Below the pieces are notes generated by a model. That model ran no database searches and was not told the origin of the DNA. It was given only the letters and a program-made list of their open reading frames with translations. DNA of 64,000 nt from Paramesorhizobium leguminum (GTDB lineage Bacteria; Pseudomonadota; Alphaproteobacteria; Rhizobiales; Rhizobiaceae): the NCBI RefSeq assembly GCF_003217235.1, contig NZ_QJTF01000020.1, positions 1-64,000 on the forward strand, written 5' to 3'. The position numbers were made by a program, and so were the translations under genes. Each line of letters begins with the position of its first letter. Position 1 is the stretch's first letter. This document shows positions 8,746 to 16,685 of this stretch, one piece after another.

Positions 8746-9080
8746 TCCGCCGCCGCAAGCATCAGGTTTTCGAGCGCGATGGAGAGCTTGCCGCCCTCGT
8801 TGCGCACGGGAATCGTCCGCACCGCGCCCTCGTCCGCGCCCAGAGCCTTGCCGGTTTCCAGCGAGATCACCCAATTGTGCAGCGGGCAGGTGACGGCGCG
8901 GCCGTGGACGATGCCCTGGCTGAGCGGGCCGCCCTTGTGCGGGCAGTGGTCCTCGATGGCGAAGACATCGTTTTCCGCCGTGCGAAACACCGCGATCTTG
9001 CCTTGCGGCGTCTTCACGCAGCGCGCGCCGCGCAGCGGAATATCCGAGAGATCGCCGATTTCGATCCAGTTCATATCCAT
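8742..9080 (-). CDS. nirD: nitrite reductase (NADH) small subunit
   Basis: This is the 112-residue Rieske-like partner of NirB in the assimilatory NADH-nitrite reductase. Both halves of a Rieske [2Fe-2S] motif are present: CPH at residues 46-48 and CPLH at residues 65-68, so this is the cluster-binding type of NirD rather than the short type lacking ligands. The start at 9080 is supported by a GAGGG five bases upstream; longer frames run through an intergenic repeat. Its stop overlaps the nasA start by four bases (ATGA), indicating translational coupling. nirB lies 70 bp upstream in the same operon. Confidence 0.93.
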   Translation of the reverse strand: MDMNWIEIGDLSDIPLRGARCVKTPQGKIAVFRTAENDVFAIEDHCPHKGGPLSQGIVHGRAVTCPLHNWVISLETGKALGADEGAVRTIPVRNEGGKLSIALENLMLAAAE

Positions 9081-9110
9081 ATCCCTCACTCCGCGGCTTG
9101 TTTTCTTAGC

Positions 9111-9158
9111 CGCATGATCTTGTCCGAAAACCGGCATCCACTTTTCGGGATCATGCTC
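9111..9158. repeat. short GCATGATC palindrome (family F), copy 1
   Basis: GCATGATC with CCGAAAA and the complementary TTTTCGG-GATCATGC form a hairpin of a type widespread in rhizobial genomes. Here it sits between nirB and nirD, and its right end supplies the TGA stop codon of nirB (9151-9153). A second copy follows choX at 57475-57520. Confidence 0.8.
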
Positions 9159-11592
9159 CAGCATACTCCACCGTCGCCATCGGCTTGAACTCGTGCTTGT
9201 CCTTGCCAGAGACGCGCTCGGACCAAGGGTCTACCTGGGCGAATTTCTGGGAGAAGACGAAGCGGTCGTAGAAGGCCTTGCGCCGCTCCTTGTCGTCCAG
9301 AACCTGGCGGCGGATTTCGTCGTGGCCGACGCGCTTGGCCCATTTGTAGATGCGCTCCAGATACCGGGCCTGCTCGCGATACATCTGGGTGAGCGCGACG
9401 ATCACCTCCAGCGCCTCATCTTCCGTCCCGACCAGCCCAAGCTTGTCGGTGCCCTTGATATCTAGCCCCGCCGCGCCTGCGAAATGGATCTCGAAACCGG
9501 AATCGACGCAGATGACGCCGATGTCCTTGCAGGTCGCCTCCGCGCAATTGCGCGGGCAGCCGGAGACTGCGAGCTTCAGCTTTGCCGGTGTCCACGAACC
9601 CCACATGAACTTCTCGATGCGGATGCCTAGGCCGGTGGAATCCTGCGTGCCGAAGCGGCACCAGTCGGAGCCGACGCAGGTCTTCACCGTGCGCAGGCCC
9701 TTGGCATAGGCCTGCCCTGAGACGAAGCCGGCCTGCCCCAGATCGGCCCAGACGGCGGGCAAATCCTCCTTCTCGATGCCGAGCAGATCGATGCGCTGCC
9801 CGCCCGTCACCTTGACCAGCGGCACGTTGAACTTGTCGACCACATCGGCAATGGCGCGCAGTTCTTTAGCGTTCGTTACACCACCCCACATGCGCGGCAC
9901 GACCGAATAGGTGCCGTCCTTCTGGATGTTGGCATGGACGCGCTCGTTGATGTAGCGCGACTGGTAATCATCGGCATATTCATCCGGCCAGTCGCAGACG
10001 AGATAATAATTGAGCGCCGGGCGGCACTTTGCGCAGCCGCAGGAGGTCTTCCATTCCAGCTCCTGCATGACAGCAGGAATGGTCTTCAGCCCCTTTGCCT
10101 TGATCAGCCGGCGCACATCGTCATGGCCCAAATCGGTGCAGGTGCACATCGGCGTGACGGCGGCGGGGTTGTAGCTGTCGCCCAGCGTCAGCTTCATCAG
10201 CTGCTCGACGAGGCCCGTGCACGAGCCGCACGACGCCGATGCCTTGGTATGCGCCCGCACGTCATCGAGCGAGGTCAGGCCCTTTTCGGTGATCGTGCCG
10301 ACGATCTTGCTCTTGCATACGCCGTTGCAGCCGCAGATTTCCGCATCATCCGGCAAGGCTGCAACGGCCGCCATAGGGTCCAGGGGGGAGCCCCCCTGAT
10401 AGGCCTGGCCGAAGATAAGCGTTTCGCGCATGTCCGAGACATCGGTCCCCTTGCGCAGCATGTCGAAGAACCAGGCGCCATCGCCGGTCTCGCCGTAAAG
10501 CACGGCGCCGAGGATGCGGTTCTCCTTCAGCACCAGCCGCTTGTAGATGCCGGCGCTGGCATCGCGCAGCACGATCTCCTGCCGGTCCTCGCCATCGGCG
10601 AAATCGCCGGCGGAATAGAGGCTGACGCCGGTCACTTTCAGCTGCGTCGCCGTCTCGACGGGGCGGAAGGCGGCGTCCTGCTTGAGCAGCGTCTTCGCCG
10701 CCACCTTGGCCATGTCGTAGAGCGGCGCGACGAGGCCGTAGCAGATGCGCTCGTGCTCGACGCACTCGCCAACCGCAAGAATATCAGGGTCGGAGGAGAC
10801 CATCTGGTCGTTGACGACGATGCCGCGCTCCACATAGAGCCCGGCATCGGTGGCGACGCGCACCTCCGGGCGAATGCCCACGGCCATGACGACGATATCC
10901 GCCGGGTAGACGGTGCCGTCATCAAGCCCCACCGCTTCCACGCGATCCTTGCCAAGGATCGCCGTGGTCTGCGCCTTGCAGTGGACTTTGATGCCGCGGC
11001 TCTCCAGTTCCTTCTGCAGCAGGTAGCCCGCCGCCGGGTCGAGCTGGCGCTCCATCAGATGGCCCATGAGATGGAGAACGACCACCTCCATGCCGCGCAG
11101 GCGCAGCGCCGCCGCCGCCTCAAGGCCCAGCAGGCCACCGCCGATCACCACCGCCTTGGCGTTTGGCTTGCCAGCCGCCGCCACCATGGCATCGACGTCA
11201 TCAAGGTCGCGGAAGGCGCGCACGCCGGGCAGGTCCTTGCCCGCGATGGGGATGATGAACGGCGCGGAGCCGGTCGCCACCACCAGCTTGTCGTAGGGCG
11301 TCGCGCCCTTGGCGGTGAAGATCACCTTCTCCTTGCGGTCGATCTTCGTCACCGTCTCGCCAAAGCGGCAGGTGACCCCGTGCGAGGCATACCAATCGGC
11401 ATCGTGGGTGACGATCTGCTCGTAGGTCTTTTCACCCGCCAGCACCGGCGACAGCATGATGCGGTTGTAATTGCCGCGCGGCTCGGATCCGAAGAGCGTG
11501 ACGTCGAAGGCGCCGGGGGACGCCTCGAAGAGATGTTCGAGCATGCGGCCCGAAGCCATGCCTGCACCGATGATGACGAGTTTTTGAGCCAT
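9151..11592 (-). CDS. nirB: nitrite reductase (NADH) large subunit
   Basis: This 813-residue protein is the siroheme subunit reducing nitrite to ammonium with NADH in the cytoplasm. The N-terminal FAD/NAD-binding half begins with VIIGAGMASGRMLE and has a second dinucleotide motif at VIGGGLLGLEAA. BFD-like [2Fe-2S] segments follow (CGCNGVCKSK and SCGSC near residues 415-455, CTCTD and SCGCAKC further on). The C-terminal sulfite/nitrite reductase domain has the [4Fe-4S]-siroheme cysteines in TCVGSDWC and GCPRNCAEATC. The length is normal. The Shine-Dalgarno GAGGAAAC precedes the ATG. It lies 18 bp downstream of narK in the narK-nirB-nirD-nasA operon. Confidence 0.97.
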   Translation of the reverse strand: MAQKLVIIGAGMASGRMLEHLFEASPGAFDVTLFGSEPRGNYNRIMLSPVLAGEKTYEQIVTHDADWYASHGVTCRFGETVTKIDRKEKVIFTAKGATPYDKLVVATGSAPFIIPIAGKDLPGVRAFRDLDDVDAMVAAAGKPNAKAVVIGGGLLGLEAAAALRLRGMEVVVLHLMGHLMERQLDPAAGYLLQKELESRGIKVHCKAQTTAILGKDRVEAVGLDDGTVYPADIVVMAVGIRPEVRVATDAGLYVERGIVVNDQMVSSDPDILAVGECVEHERICYGLVAPLYDMAKVAAKTLLKQDAAFRPVETATQLKVTGVSLYSAGDFADGEDRQEIVLRDASAGIYKRLVLKENRILGAVLYGETGDGAWFFDMLRKGTDVSDMRETLIFGQAYQGGSPLDPMAAVAALPDDAEICGCNGVCKSKIVGTITEKGLTSLDDVRAHTKASASCGSCTGLVEQLMKLTLGDSYNPAAVTPMCTCTDLGHDDVRRLIKAKGLKTIPAVMQELEWKTSCGCAKCRPALNYYLVCDWPDEYADDYQSRYINERVHANIQKDGTYSVVPRMWGGVTNAKELRAIADVVDKFNVPLVKVTGGQRIDLLGIEKEDLPAVWADLGQAGFVSGQAYAKGLRTVKTCVGSDWCRFGTQDSTGLGIRIEKFMWGSWTPAKLKLAVSGCPRNCAEATCKDIGVICVDSGFEIHFAGAAGLDIKGTDKLGLVGTEDEALEVIVALTQMYREQARYLERIYKWAKRVGHDEIRRQVLDDKERRKAFYDRFVFSQKFAQVDPWSERVSGKDKHEFKPMATVEYAGA

Positions 11593-11610
11593 ATTCTGTT
11601 TCCTCGAGAA

Positions 11611-12852
11611 TTAAGCCGCCACCGCTGAACCGGTGTGTTGTTGGCGTTGCAGTTGCTTGACCGACAAATGCATCCAGATGAGGGACGCCGCGACGATTGC
11701 GAACAGCAGCATGAAGCAGCTGGACCAAAGGCCGGTCATGTCCTTGAGAAGGCCGAAGACGATCGGCAGGATGAAGCCGCCGAGGCCGCCCATCATGCCG
11801 ACAATGCCGCCGACCGCGCCGATGCTGTCAGGATAATAGGCCGGGATGTGCTTGTAGACCGCAGCCTTGCCCAGGCTCATGACGAAGCCGAGCACGAAGA
11901 TGACGGCAATGAAGACAACGGGCGAAATGCTGGCCGCCGGAAGCGACAGGATGAGAGTCGCCACCGCCGACACGGCGAACATGGCGTACATGACGCTGCG
12001 CGCGCCCTTTTTATCCGACAGCATGCCGCCGAAGGCGCGGAAGATGCTGCCCGGAATCGAATAGGCGGCGGCGATCATGCCTGCCACTCCGAGGTCGAAG
12101 CCGTAGACGCCGACCAGATAGCGCGGCAGCCAGAGCGACAGGGCGACGAAGCCGCCGAAGGCGAAGAAATAATAGAGCGAGAAGCGCCAGACCTGAACAT
12201 TCTTGAGCGGCGCGAATTCTTGGCGGAGCGTCTTTGGCGCGACGCGGCTGGAGCGGCGCTCGCGAAACGCCGGATCGTCTGATGTCGTGAACCAGAAGAT
12301 GATACCCGTTGCCGCGAGCGCGAGCGCCCAGATTTCCGCGACGGCCTGCCATCCCCATGCGATCAGCACAAAGGGGGCGACGAATTTCGTCACGGCGGCG
12401 CCGACATTGCCCGCGCCGAAAATGCCGAGCGCGGTTCCCTGCTTCGAGGGCGGGAAGAACGGCGCGACATAGGCAACGCCGACGGCAAAGGACCCGCCCG
12501 CGAGGCCGACTCCGAGCCCGGCAATCAGCATCTGGGTGTAGGTCGTGGCATAGGAAAGCAGGAAGGTCGCCACCGCCGCGGTCAGCATGGTGAGCGTGTA
12601 GAGCAGACGGCCGCCGTAGCGGTTCGTCCATATGCCAAGCACGATCCGGATCACCGACCCGGTCAATATCGGCGTGCCCACCAGCAAGCCGAATTGCGCT
12701 TCGGTCAGGCCGAGATCCTGTTTGATGCGAACACCGATGATCGCGAAAATCGTCCAGACCGCGAAGCAGACCGTGAAGGCGAACGTCGAAATCCACAATG
12801 CCTTGGCCGGTTCGCCGGCTGATACCGGCTCTCTTGTCTCAAAATTGGTCAT
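11611..12852 (-). CDS. narK: MFS nitrate/nitrite transporter
   Basis: This is a 413-residue major facilitator protein with about 12 hydrophobic segments, of the NarK/NrtP nitrate-nitrite porter family. Characteristic features are LLVGTPILTGSVIRIVLG near residue 65, the glycine-rich GLGVGLAGGSFAVGVAYVAPFF around 115-135, the internal-repeat counterpart GKAAVYKHIPAYYPDSIGAVGGIVGMMGGLGG around 330-360, and YGGR in the loop after TM2. It is the first gene of the nitrate assimilation operon and should supply substrate to NasA. The long 5' leader carries an ANTAR-type control element and a sigma-54 promoter. Confidence 0.95.
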   Translation of the reverse strand: MTNFETREPVSAGEPAKALWISTFAFTVCFAVWTIFAIIGVRIKQDLGLTEAQFGLLVGTPILTGSVIRIVLGIWTNRYGGRLLYTLTMLTAAVATFLLSYATTYTQMLIAGLGVGLAGGSFAVGVAYVAPFFPPSKQGTALGIFGAGNVGAAVTKFVAPFVLIAWGWQAVAEIWALALAATGIIFWFTTSDDPAFRERRSSRVAPKTLRQEFAPLKNVQVWRFSLYYFFAFGGFVALSLWLPRYLVGVYGFDLGVAGMIAAAYSIPGSIFRAFGGMLSDKKGARSVMYAMFAVSAVATLILSLPAASISPVVFIAVIFVLGFVMSLGKAAVYKHIPAYYPDSIGAVGGIVGMMGGLGGFILPIVFGLLKDMTGLWSSCFMLLFAIVAASLIWMHLSVKQLQRQQHTGSAVAA

Positions 12853-12886
12853 GCGTGGTTCCCCTCTGTTGGCGGAATTTGGGCAT

Positions 12887-12960
12887 AAAAAAACGTCGCT
12901 AAGGAGTTCGCGTCCGGGGAATGGGAGGATTCCCGCACGGACTTGAAAAACCTTGCGACG
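12887..12960 (-). terminator. intrinsic terminator in the narK leader, likely antitermination target
   Basis: Read on the minus strand, CGTCGCAAGG (12960-12951) pairs with CCTTAGCGACG (12904-12894), immediately followed by seven T residues (12893-12887). An inner hairpin with GTCCG/CGGAC and GGGAAT/ATTCCC arms and a CCTCCC hexaloop lies in the enclosed segment. Termination would stop transcription about 35 nt before the narK ATG, so readthrough must be regulated. See the ANTAR hairpins just upstream. Confidence 0.8.
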
Positions 12961-12974
12961 TCATTGTCCTTGGC

Positions 12975-13025
12975 CCGAACGCACCATCCGCGTCCGGTTT
13001 CGCCCTGATCGCCATTGATCGGGGC
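12975..13025 (-). promoter_or_regulatory. ANTAR-type dual-hairpin RNA element (NasT target)
   Basis: On the minus strand, hairpin 1 (13025-13002) has a nine-pair stem with one C-A mismatch closing the hexaloop AATGGC. A at loop position 1 and G at position 4 match the ANTAR-target consensus. After a GAAA linker, hairpin 2 (12997-12975) has an eight-pair stem with one G-U and a seven-base loop GGATGGT that keeps the A-x-x-G spacing. An intrinsic terminator follows. This is the architecture known for NasT/NasR-controlled leaders, and a nasT gene lies about 2 kb upstream. Confidence 0.8.
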
Positions 13026-13037
13026 ATTGATAAGAGA

Positions 13038-13053
13038 AGCAAGCCGCGTGCCA
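13038..13053 (-). promoter_or_regulatory. sigma-54 (RpoN) promoter of narK-nirBD-nasA
   Basis: On the minus strand the sequence TGGCACGCGGCTTGCT matches the sigma-54 -24/-12 consensus (TGGCACG, four bases, TTGCT) at every defined position. The transcription start would fall at about 13026, so the mRNA begins right at the first ANTAR hairpin. Nitrogen control through NtrC is the usual arrangement; I did not identify an NtrC site. Confidence 0.85.
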
Positions 13054-13239
13054 ATTCGAGAGCGGCTTGATAAGTGCTTGATTTTTCTGGAAAGGTTCTA
13101 AGGAAAGGTGATTTTGCTTATAAAATATGCGGTGAATTTATCGGCTTATTTTTAGGCAGATGGTTCCGGGACGCTGTTTGCTGCCGATTCATTGAGCAGG
13201 TGCAGCATGAGCGTTTTGCCGCCAACGCTGGCGGGCCAG

Positions 13240-13404
13240 CATACCCCCCTCTGCCCTGCCGGGCATCTCCCCCTCAAGGGGGGAGATTGGCTGGCACGAC
13301 GCTCGGCCCTCATCATCAGACATATGCGATTGGTGCCGAACGTTGATGAAGGCATAATCTCCCCCCGTGAGGGGGAGATGGCTGGCAAGCCAGAGGGGGG
13401 TATG
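13240..13404. repeat. palindromic repeat family A, copy 1
   Basis: The ends are CCCCCCTCTGCCCTGCCGGG-like and GGGGGAGATGGCTGGC-like arms around CTCCCCCTCAAGGGGGGAG. A half copy follows at 13440-13470 next to the nasS 3' end. Full copies occur at 40221-40381 and 43378-43536. Together with the narK leader this accounts for the 620-bp gap upstream of narK. Confidence 0.85.
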
Positions 13405-13475
13405 TCTCGCGATTCCATTAAACCATGAACCGTTCCAGGCGCCCCCCTTTGCCCTGCCGGGCATCTCCAACGAAC

Positions 13476-14750
13476 CTAGATTTCTTGATATTGCGCACCG
13501 GTCGGCGGCACCGCCTTAACCGCAAAGCCCTCGACATATTCCTCGATCATCGACCGGTCGAAGACATGCCCGTCGATGAAGCCATCGCCCGGCTCCGCGC
13601 CCTCGACGCGGAAATCCTCGGCCTCTTCCGGGCCGCCCAATACCTGGCGGTAAAGATCGGGCCGGTAGGCCGATGCCGCGGCCTCGATGCCAGACCTGGA
13701 GAACGTGGCCTGCCCCCAGCGGATCATCTGGCTATAGGTCCACAAGGCATGGCTTGGGCGCGGATAATTGGCGTATCCTGAATGGAAGACGAAATAGTCT
13801 TTAACGACCCGCTGCCTGCCTTGCGGATCAATGGTGAACGCGCCGGCAAGGACGCGGCGGATGATATCGACCGGCACCGCCACATAGCGGGCGTCGGCGA
13901 GCGCCTCCGCAAGCGCCGCGCGATTTTCCGGCTGGTCGCACCAGCGCGCGGCGGCATCGAGCGCGACGAGCAGTCGCGCCACGGTTTCCGGATGGGCCTC
14001 CGCCCATTGCGGCCGCATGCCCAGCACCTTTTCCGGCGCGGAGGGCCATATGTCCTGCTTGGTGGCGACGATCTGGCCGACGCCGCGCTCCGAGGCTACC
14101 ATGTTCCACGGCGCGCCGACGCAGAAGCCGTCGATTGCCCCTGCCGCCAGCGCATCTGATGTCATGGGCGGCGGCACCACGACGAGCCGGACATCGCTGT
14201 CCGGATTGATGCCACCGGCGGCGAGCCAGTAGCGGAATTCGTAATTGTGGGAGGAAAAGGGATAGGTCATGCCGAAGGTCGGCAGCGGCTCGCCGTTTTC
14301 CTTCATCAGGTGGATGACCCGCGCCAGGGCGCGCGCATTTTCCAGCGCGTCTTCCGGATCGGCGAGACCGCCCTCCTCCCGCATCCGGCCATAGAGCTTC
14401 GTTGAAAGCGTGATGGCGTTGCCGCCGCGACCGAGCGAAAATGGCGCGATGGTCGGGGACGGGTTGGACCCGAGCCCGAGCATGGACGCAACCGGCATCG
14501 GCGCGAGCATATGCGCGACGTCGAATTGGCGAAAGGCGAGCCTGTCGCGGACATTGGCCCAGGAAACATCCTTGACCAGATCGAGCGTTATGCCCTCCTT
14601 GCGGGCAAACCCGAATTCAGCCGCCGCGACCAGCACCGCGCTGTCTACCAGCGGGATGAAGCCGGCGCGTACCGTCCGCGCACCCTCGCTGGCGATCCGG
14701 CTTGGTGTGGACAAGGCCTTATTCGTCTCCGGCAAAGTCATGTCATTCAT
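13476..14750 (-). CDS. nasS: NasS-like nitrate/nitrite sensor protein
   Basis: This 424-residue protein belongs to the NrtA/CmpA periplasmic-binding family. It has no signal peptide: the N-terminus is polar and the binding domain begins at ARTVRAGFIPLVDSA. That is the hallmark of NasS, the cytoplasmic nitrate sensor that sequesters NasT when nitrate is absent. Family motifs such as FDVAHMLAPMPVA and GAIDGFCVGAPWN are conserved. It lies downstream of nasT (a repeat element intervenes) and upstream of the narK operon. The start at 14750 follows GGGAAAG; ATG at 14741 is an alternative. The family is certain; the sensing role is inferred from the missing signal and the neighbours. Confidence 0.9.
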   Translation of the reverse strand: MNDMTLPETNKALSTPSRIASEGARTVRAGFIPLVDSAVLVAAAEFGFARKEGITLDLVKDVSWANVRDRLAFRQFDVAHMLAPMPVASMLGLGSNPSPTIAPFSLGRGGNAITLSTKLYGRMREEGGLADPEDALENARALARVIHLMKENGEPLPTFGMTYPFSSHNYEFRYWLAAGGINPDSDVRLVVVPPPMTSDALAAGAIDGFCVGAPWNMVASERGVGQIVATKQDIWPSAPEKVLGMRPQWAEAHPETVARLLVALDAAARWCDQPENRAALAEALADARYVAVPVDIIRRVLAGAFTIDPQGRQRVVKDYFVFHSGYANYPRPSHALWTYSQMIRWGQATFSRSGIEAAASAYRPDLYRQVLGGPEEAEDFRVEGAEPGDGFIDGHVFDRSMIEEYVEGFAVKAVPPTGAQYQEI

Positions 14751-14775
14751 CCCGATACTTTCCCAGCGCTGAAAG

Positions 14776-14929
14776 CCCCTCACCCTTACCCTCTCCCCGT
14801 GAAATACGGGGAGAGGGGGGCGTTAGGCGTCGCATTTATCCTTACCCCCTGCGCCTGGCAGAAGAGAAAGCGAAACCATCTATGTCCCCCTCTCCCCGTA
14901 TTTCACGGGGAGAGGGTAAGGGTGAGGGG
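14776..14929. repeat. palindromic repeat family C between nasT and nasS
   Basis: Long inverted repeat with CCCCTCACCCTTACCCTCTC at one end and its complement at the other; inner arms CCCCGTGAAATACGGGG and CCCCGTATTTCACGGGG are themselves palindromic. It occupies almost the whole 165-bp gap between nasT and nasS and could attenuate nasS or stabilise nasT mRNA. Confidence 0.9.
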
Positions 14930-14948
14930 CAATCCACTCCATATCCGC

Positions 14949-15539
14949 TCATCGCACAAGCAATCCGGCGGCGGTGACGACGCTTTGGGCGATTTCGGCG
15001 AGCTTCTTCTTTTCGTTCATGGCGGTCTGGCGCAGCAGCGCGAAAGCCTCCTCCTCCGAAAGCCCGCGCATCCGCATCAAGATGCCCTTGGCGCGCTCGA
15101 CGATCTTTCGCTCCTCCAGCGCCGATTTCGCATCGGCCAGCTCACGCTGGAGGCGGCTGAAGGCATTGAAGCGGCTGACAGCGACGTCGAGGATAGGCTT
15201 GACGCGCTCCTTCTTCAGCCCATCGACAATGTAGGCCGAAACCCCCGCGTCCATCGCTGCCTCGATCGAGGCCGAATCGGCGCGGTCGACGAACATGGCG
15301 ATGGGGCGGCTCACCGTGCGGGTCAGCTGGAAGAGATGCTCCATCATGTCGCGATTCGGATTTTCGATATCGATGACGATGACATCCGGCTGCAGCGTCT
15401 CGATGATGCGCGCCACCCCCTGCACTTCGTGGATGACCGTCACTTGCGCATGCCCGGCCTCGCGCAATCCTTCCTCGATAATCGAGGCCCGGATGGCGTT
15501 TTCGTCGATCACCAGAATGGTCAGGTCACGATGCATCAT
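14949..15539 (-). CDS. nasT: NasT-like ANTAR-domain antiterminator
   Basis: This 196-residue response-regulator-like protein has an N-terminal receiver fold (LTILVIDENAIRASIIEEGL at the start, then DVIVIDIENPNRD). The C-terminal ANTAR RNA-binding domain spans about residues 140-190 (ALEERKIVERAKGILM, then GLSEEEAFALLRQTAM). ANTAR proteins bind paired hexaloop hairpins in mRNA leaders and prevent termination. The expected target is visible upstream of narK. The start lies in the MMHRDL segment, since the longer frame overlaps the neighbouring esterase gene and has no conserved sequence. The expected partner is NasS, encoded next downstream. Confidence 0.92.
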   Translation of the reverse strand: MMHRDLTILVIDENAIRASIIEEGLREAGHAQVTVIHEVQGVARIIETLQPDVIVIDIENPNRDMMEHLFQLTRTVSRPIAMFVDRADSASIEAAMDAGVSAYIVDGLKKERVKPILDVAVSRFNAFSRLQRELADAKSALEERKIVERAKGILMRMRGLSEEEAFALLRQTAMNEKKKLAEIAQSVVTAAGLLVR

Positions 15540-15612
15540 GGCGCATTCATGCCGCAGCGCATATGTTTTCGCAACGCAATATCGCCAAAACAAATTGCAA
15601 TTTTCCGTATGC

Positions 15613-16626
15613 CTATTTCGCAGGCAATATGCTCGTTTGTAGACGTGCCAGGAATTCCAGGGCCCGCGACAGGACAAGCTTGCCGGCATCGTTATCGAGA
15701 TCGAACTGGTGTTCGTGCTGCAAGGGCGGCTTGTAATTCTCGGGGAAGAACAGGCTGTCGACCGGAACATGCTTGGCGGTGAGCGCCTTTACGAGTTCGA
15801 CCGATTGCGGCAGCAGCGGGTCGGCATTGCCGGCGGAAATGAAGGCCGGCGGGAAATCGGAGGTCACATAATGGACGACCGAAGCCGGGGCAAAGCGTGG
15901 ATCCCCAGCGTAGTCCCTGACGCCGGTATACGACCAAAGCACCGACTTCAGGAAGAAGCGGAATGGGCCGTTCATGTGGACGAGCGAAAGATCGTAGGCG
16001 CCGCAAAACAGCATCACGGCGCGCAATTGCGAACGTTCCAGCGCGGGCTTGATGCCCGTGGTGGCGGCGTAATCGGGTACGCTGACGATATTGGCGACTT
16101 GCGCCGCGATCTGCGCCCCGGCGGAATCGCCGGCCAGCACGAAGCGCGATGGATCGATATGGAATTTTCTAGCGTTTTTCACGAGATAGCCAAGGGCCGC
16201 ATTCACCTGGCGCACGGGAACGGGATAGGTCTTGCCGGGCGCTATGGAATATCCCACGGAGATCACGGTATAGCCCTTGGCGGCGAGAATGCGCGCATAG
16301 GGCGCGACGGTCTCCTTGCTCCCCGATATCCACCCGCCGCCATGCACCCAGACGACGGTCGTCAGCTCCTTGTCCGTGCCTTCAATGGAAGTGGGATAAT
16401 ACACGTCCAGCAATGCATCGCTGTCGTGGGGCTCATATTGCAGGTTGTGCTGAACGGCGACGCCGGGAGGAACATGTTTTTCCATCGCACGCGACAAGCG
16501 CGCATCCTGCGCATTGAGCATATAGCGCAGAAGCAAGGCCCCCGGCCATGGGCTGAGCTGAAAGGCGGCATAGACGATTCCTGCAAAGAGGATGGCAATG
16601 CCGCCTGCCCAGAGGAACCGTGTCAT
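15613..16626 (-). CDS. membrane-anchored alpha/beta hydrolase (esterase/lipase-like)
   Basis: A 337-residue hydrolase of the hormone-sensitive-lipase/BD-FAE-like group. One N-terminal transmembrane anchor (FLWAGGIAILFAGIVYAAF, residues 4-22) comes first. The oxyanion-hole motif HGGGW follows at about residue 100, the nucleophile elbow GDSAGA at about 175, and a likely catalytic Asp in NADPLLPQ and His in LQHEHQFD near the C-terminus. The catalytic domain presumably faces the periplasm. The ATG at 16626 places the anchor at the extreme N-terminus. The substrate is unknown. The gene ends 74 bp before the nasT start but is unlikely to belong functionally to nitrate assimilation. Confidence 0.85.
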   Translation of the reverse strand: MTRFLWAGGIAILFAGIVYAAFQLSPWPGALLLRYMLNAQDARLSRAMEKHVPPGVAVQHNLQYEPHDSDALLDVYYPTSIEGTDKELTTVVWVHGGGWISGSKETVAPYARILAAKGYTVISVGYSIAPGKTYPVPVRQVNAALGYLVKNARKFHIDPSRFVLAGDSAGAQIAAQVANIVSVPDYAATTGIKPALERSQLRAVMLFCGAYDLSLVHMNGPFRFFLKSVLWSYTGVRDYAGDPRFAPASVVHYVTSDFPPAFISAGNADPLLPQSVELVKALTAKHVPVDSLFFPENYKPPLQHEHQFDLDNDAGKLVLSRALEFLARLQTSILPAK

Positions 16627-16685
16627 GTCAGCACCTGCCGCCATTGCCGAATAGGCCATGATGCGCGGCGGCGGTTACCGGTTCA

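Noticed and set aside
9934-11628. Long plus-strand frame antisense to nirB (564 codons)
   Set aside because: Fully contained in the conserved nirB gene; product is compositionally biased and unlike any family I recognise.
13240-13470. CRISPR-like repeat cluster
   Set aside because: The repeats are inverted palindromes in two or three units with no regular spacers and no cas genes.
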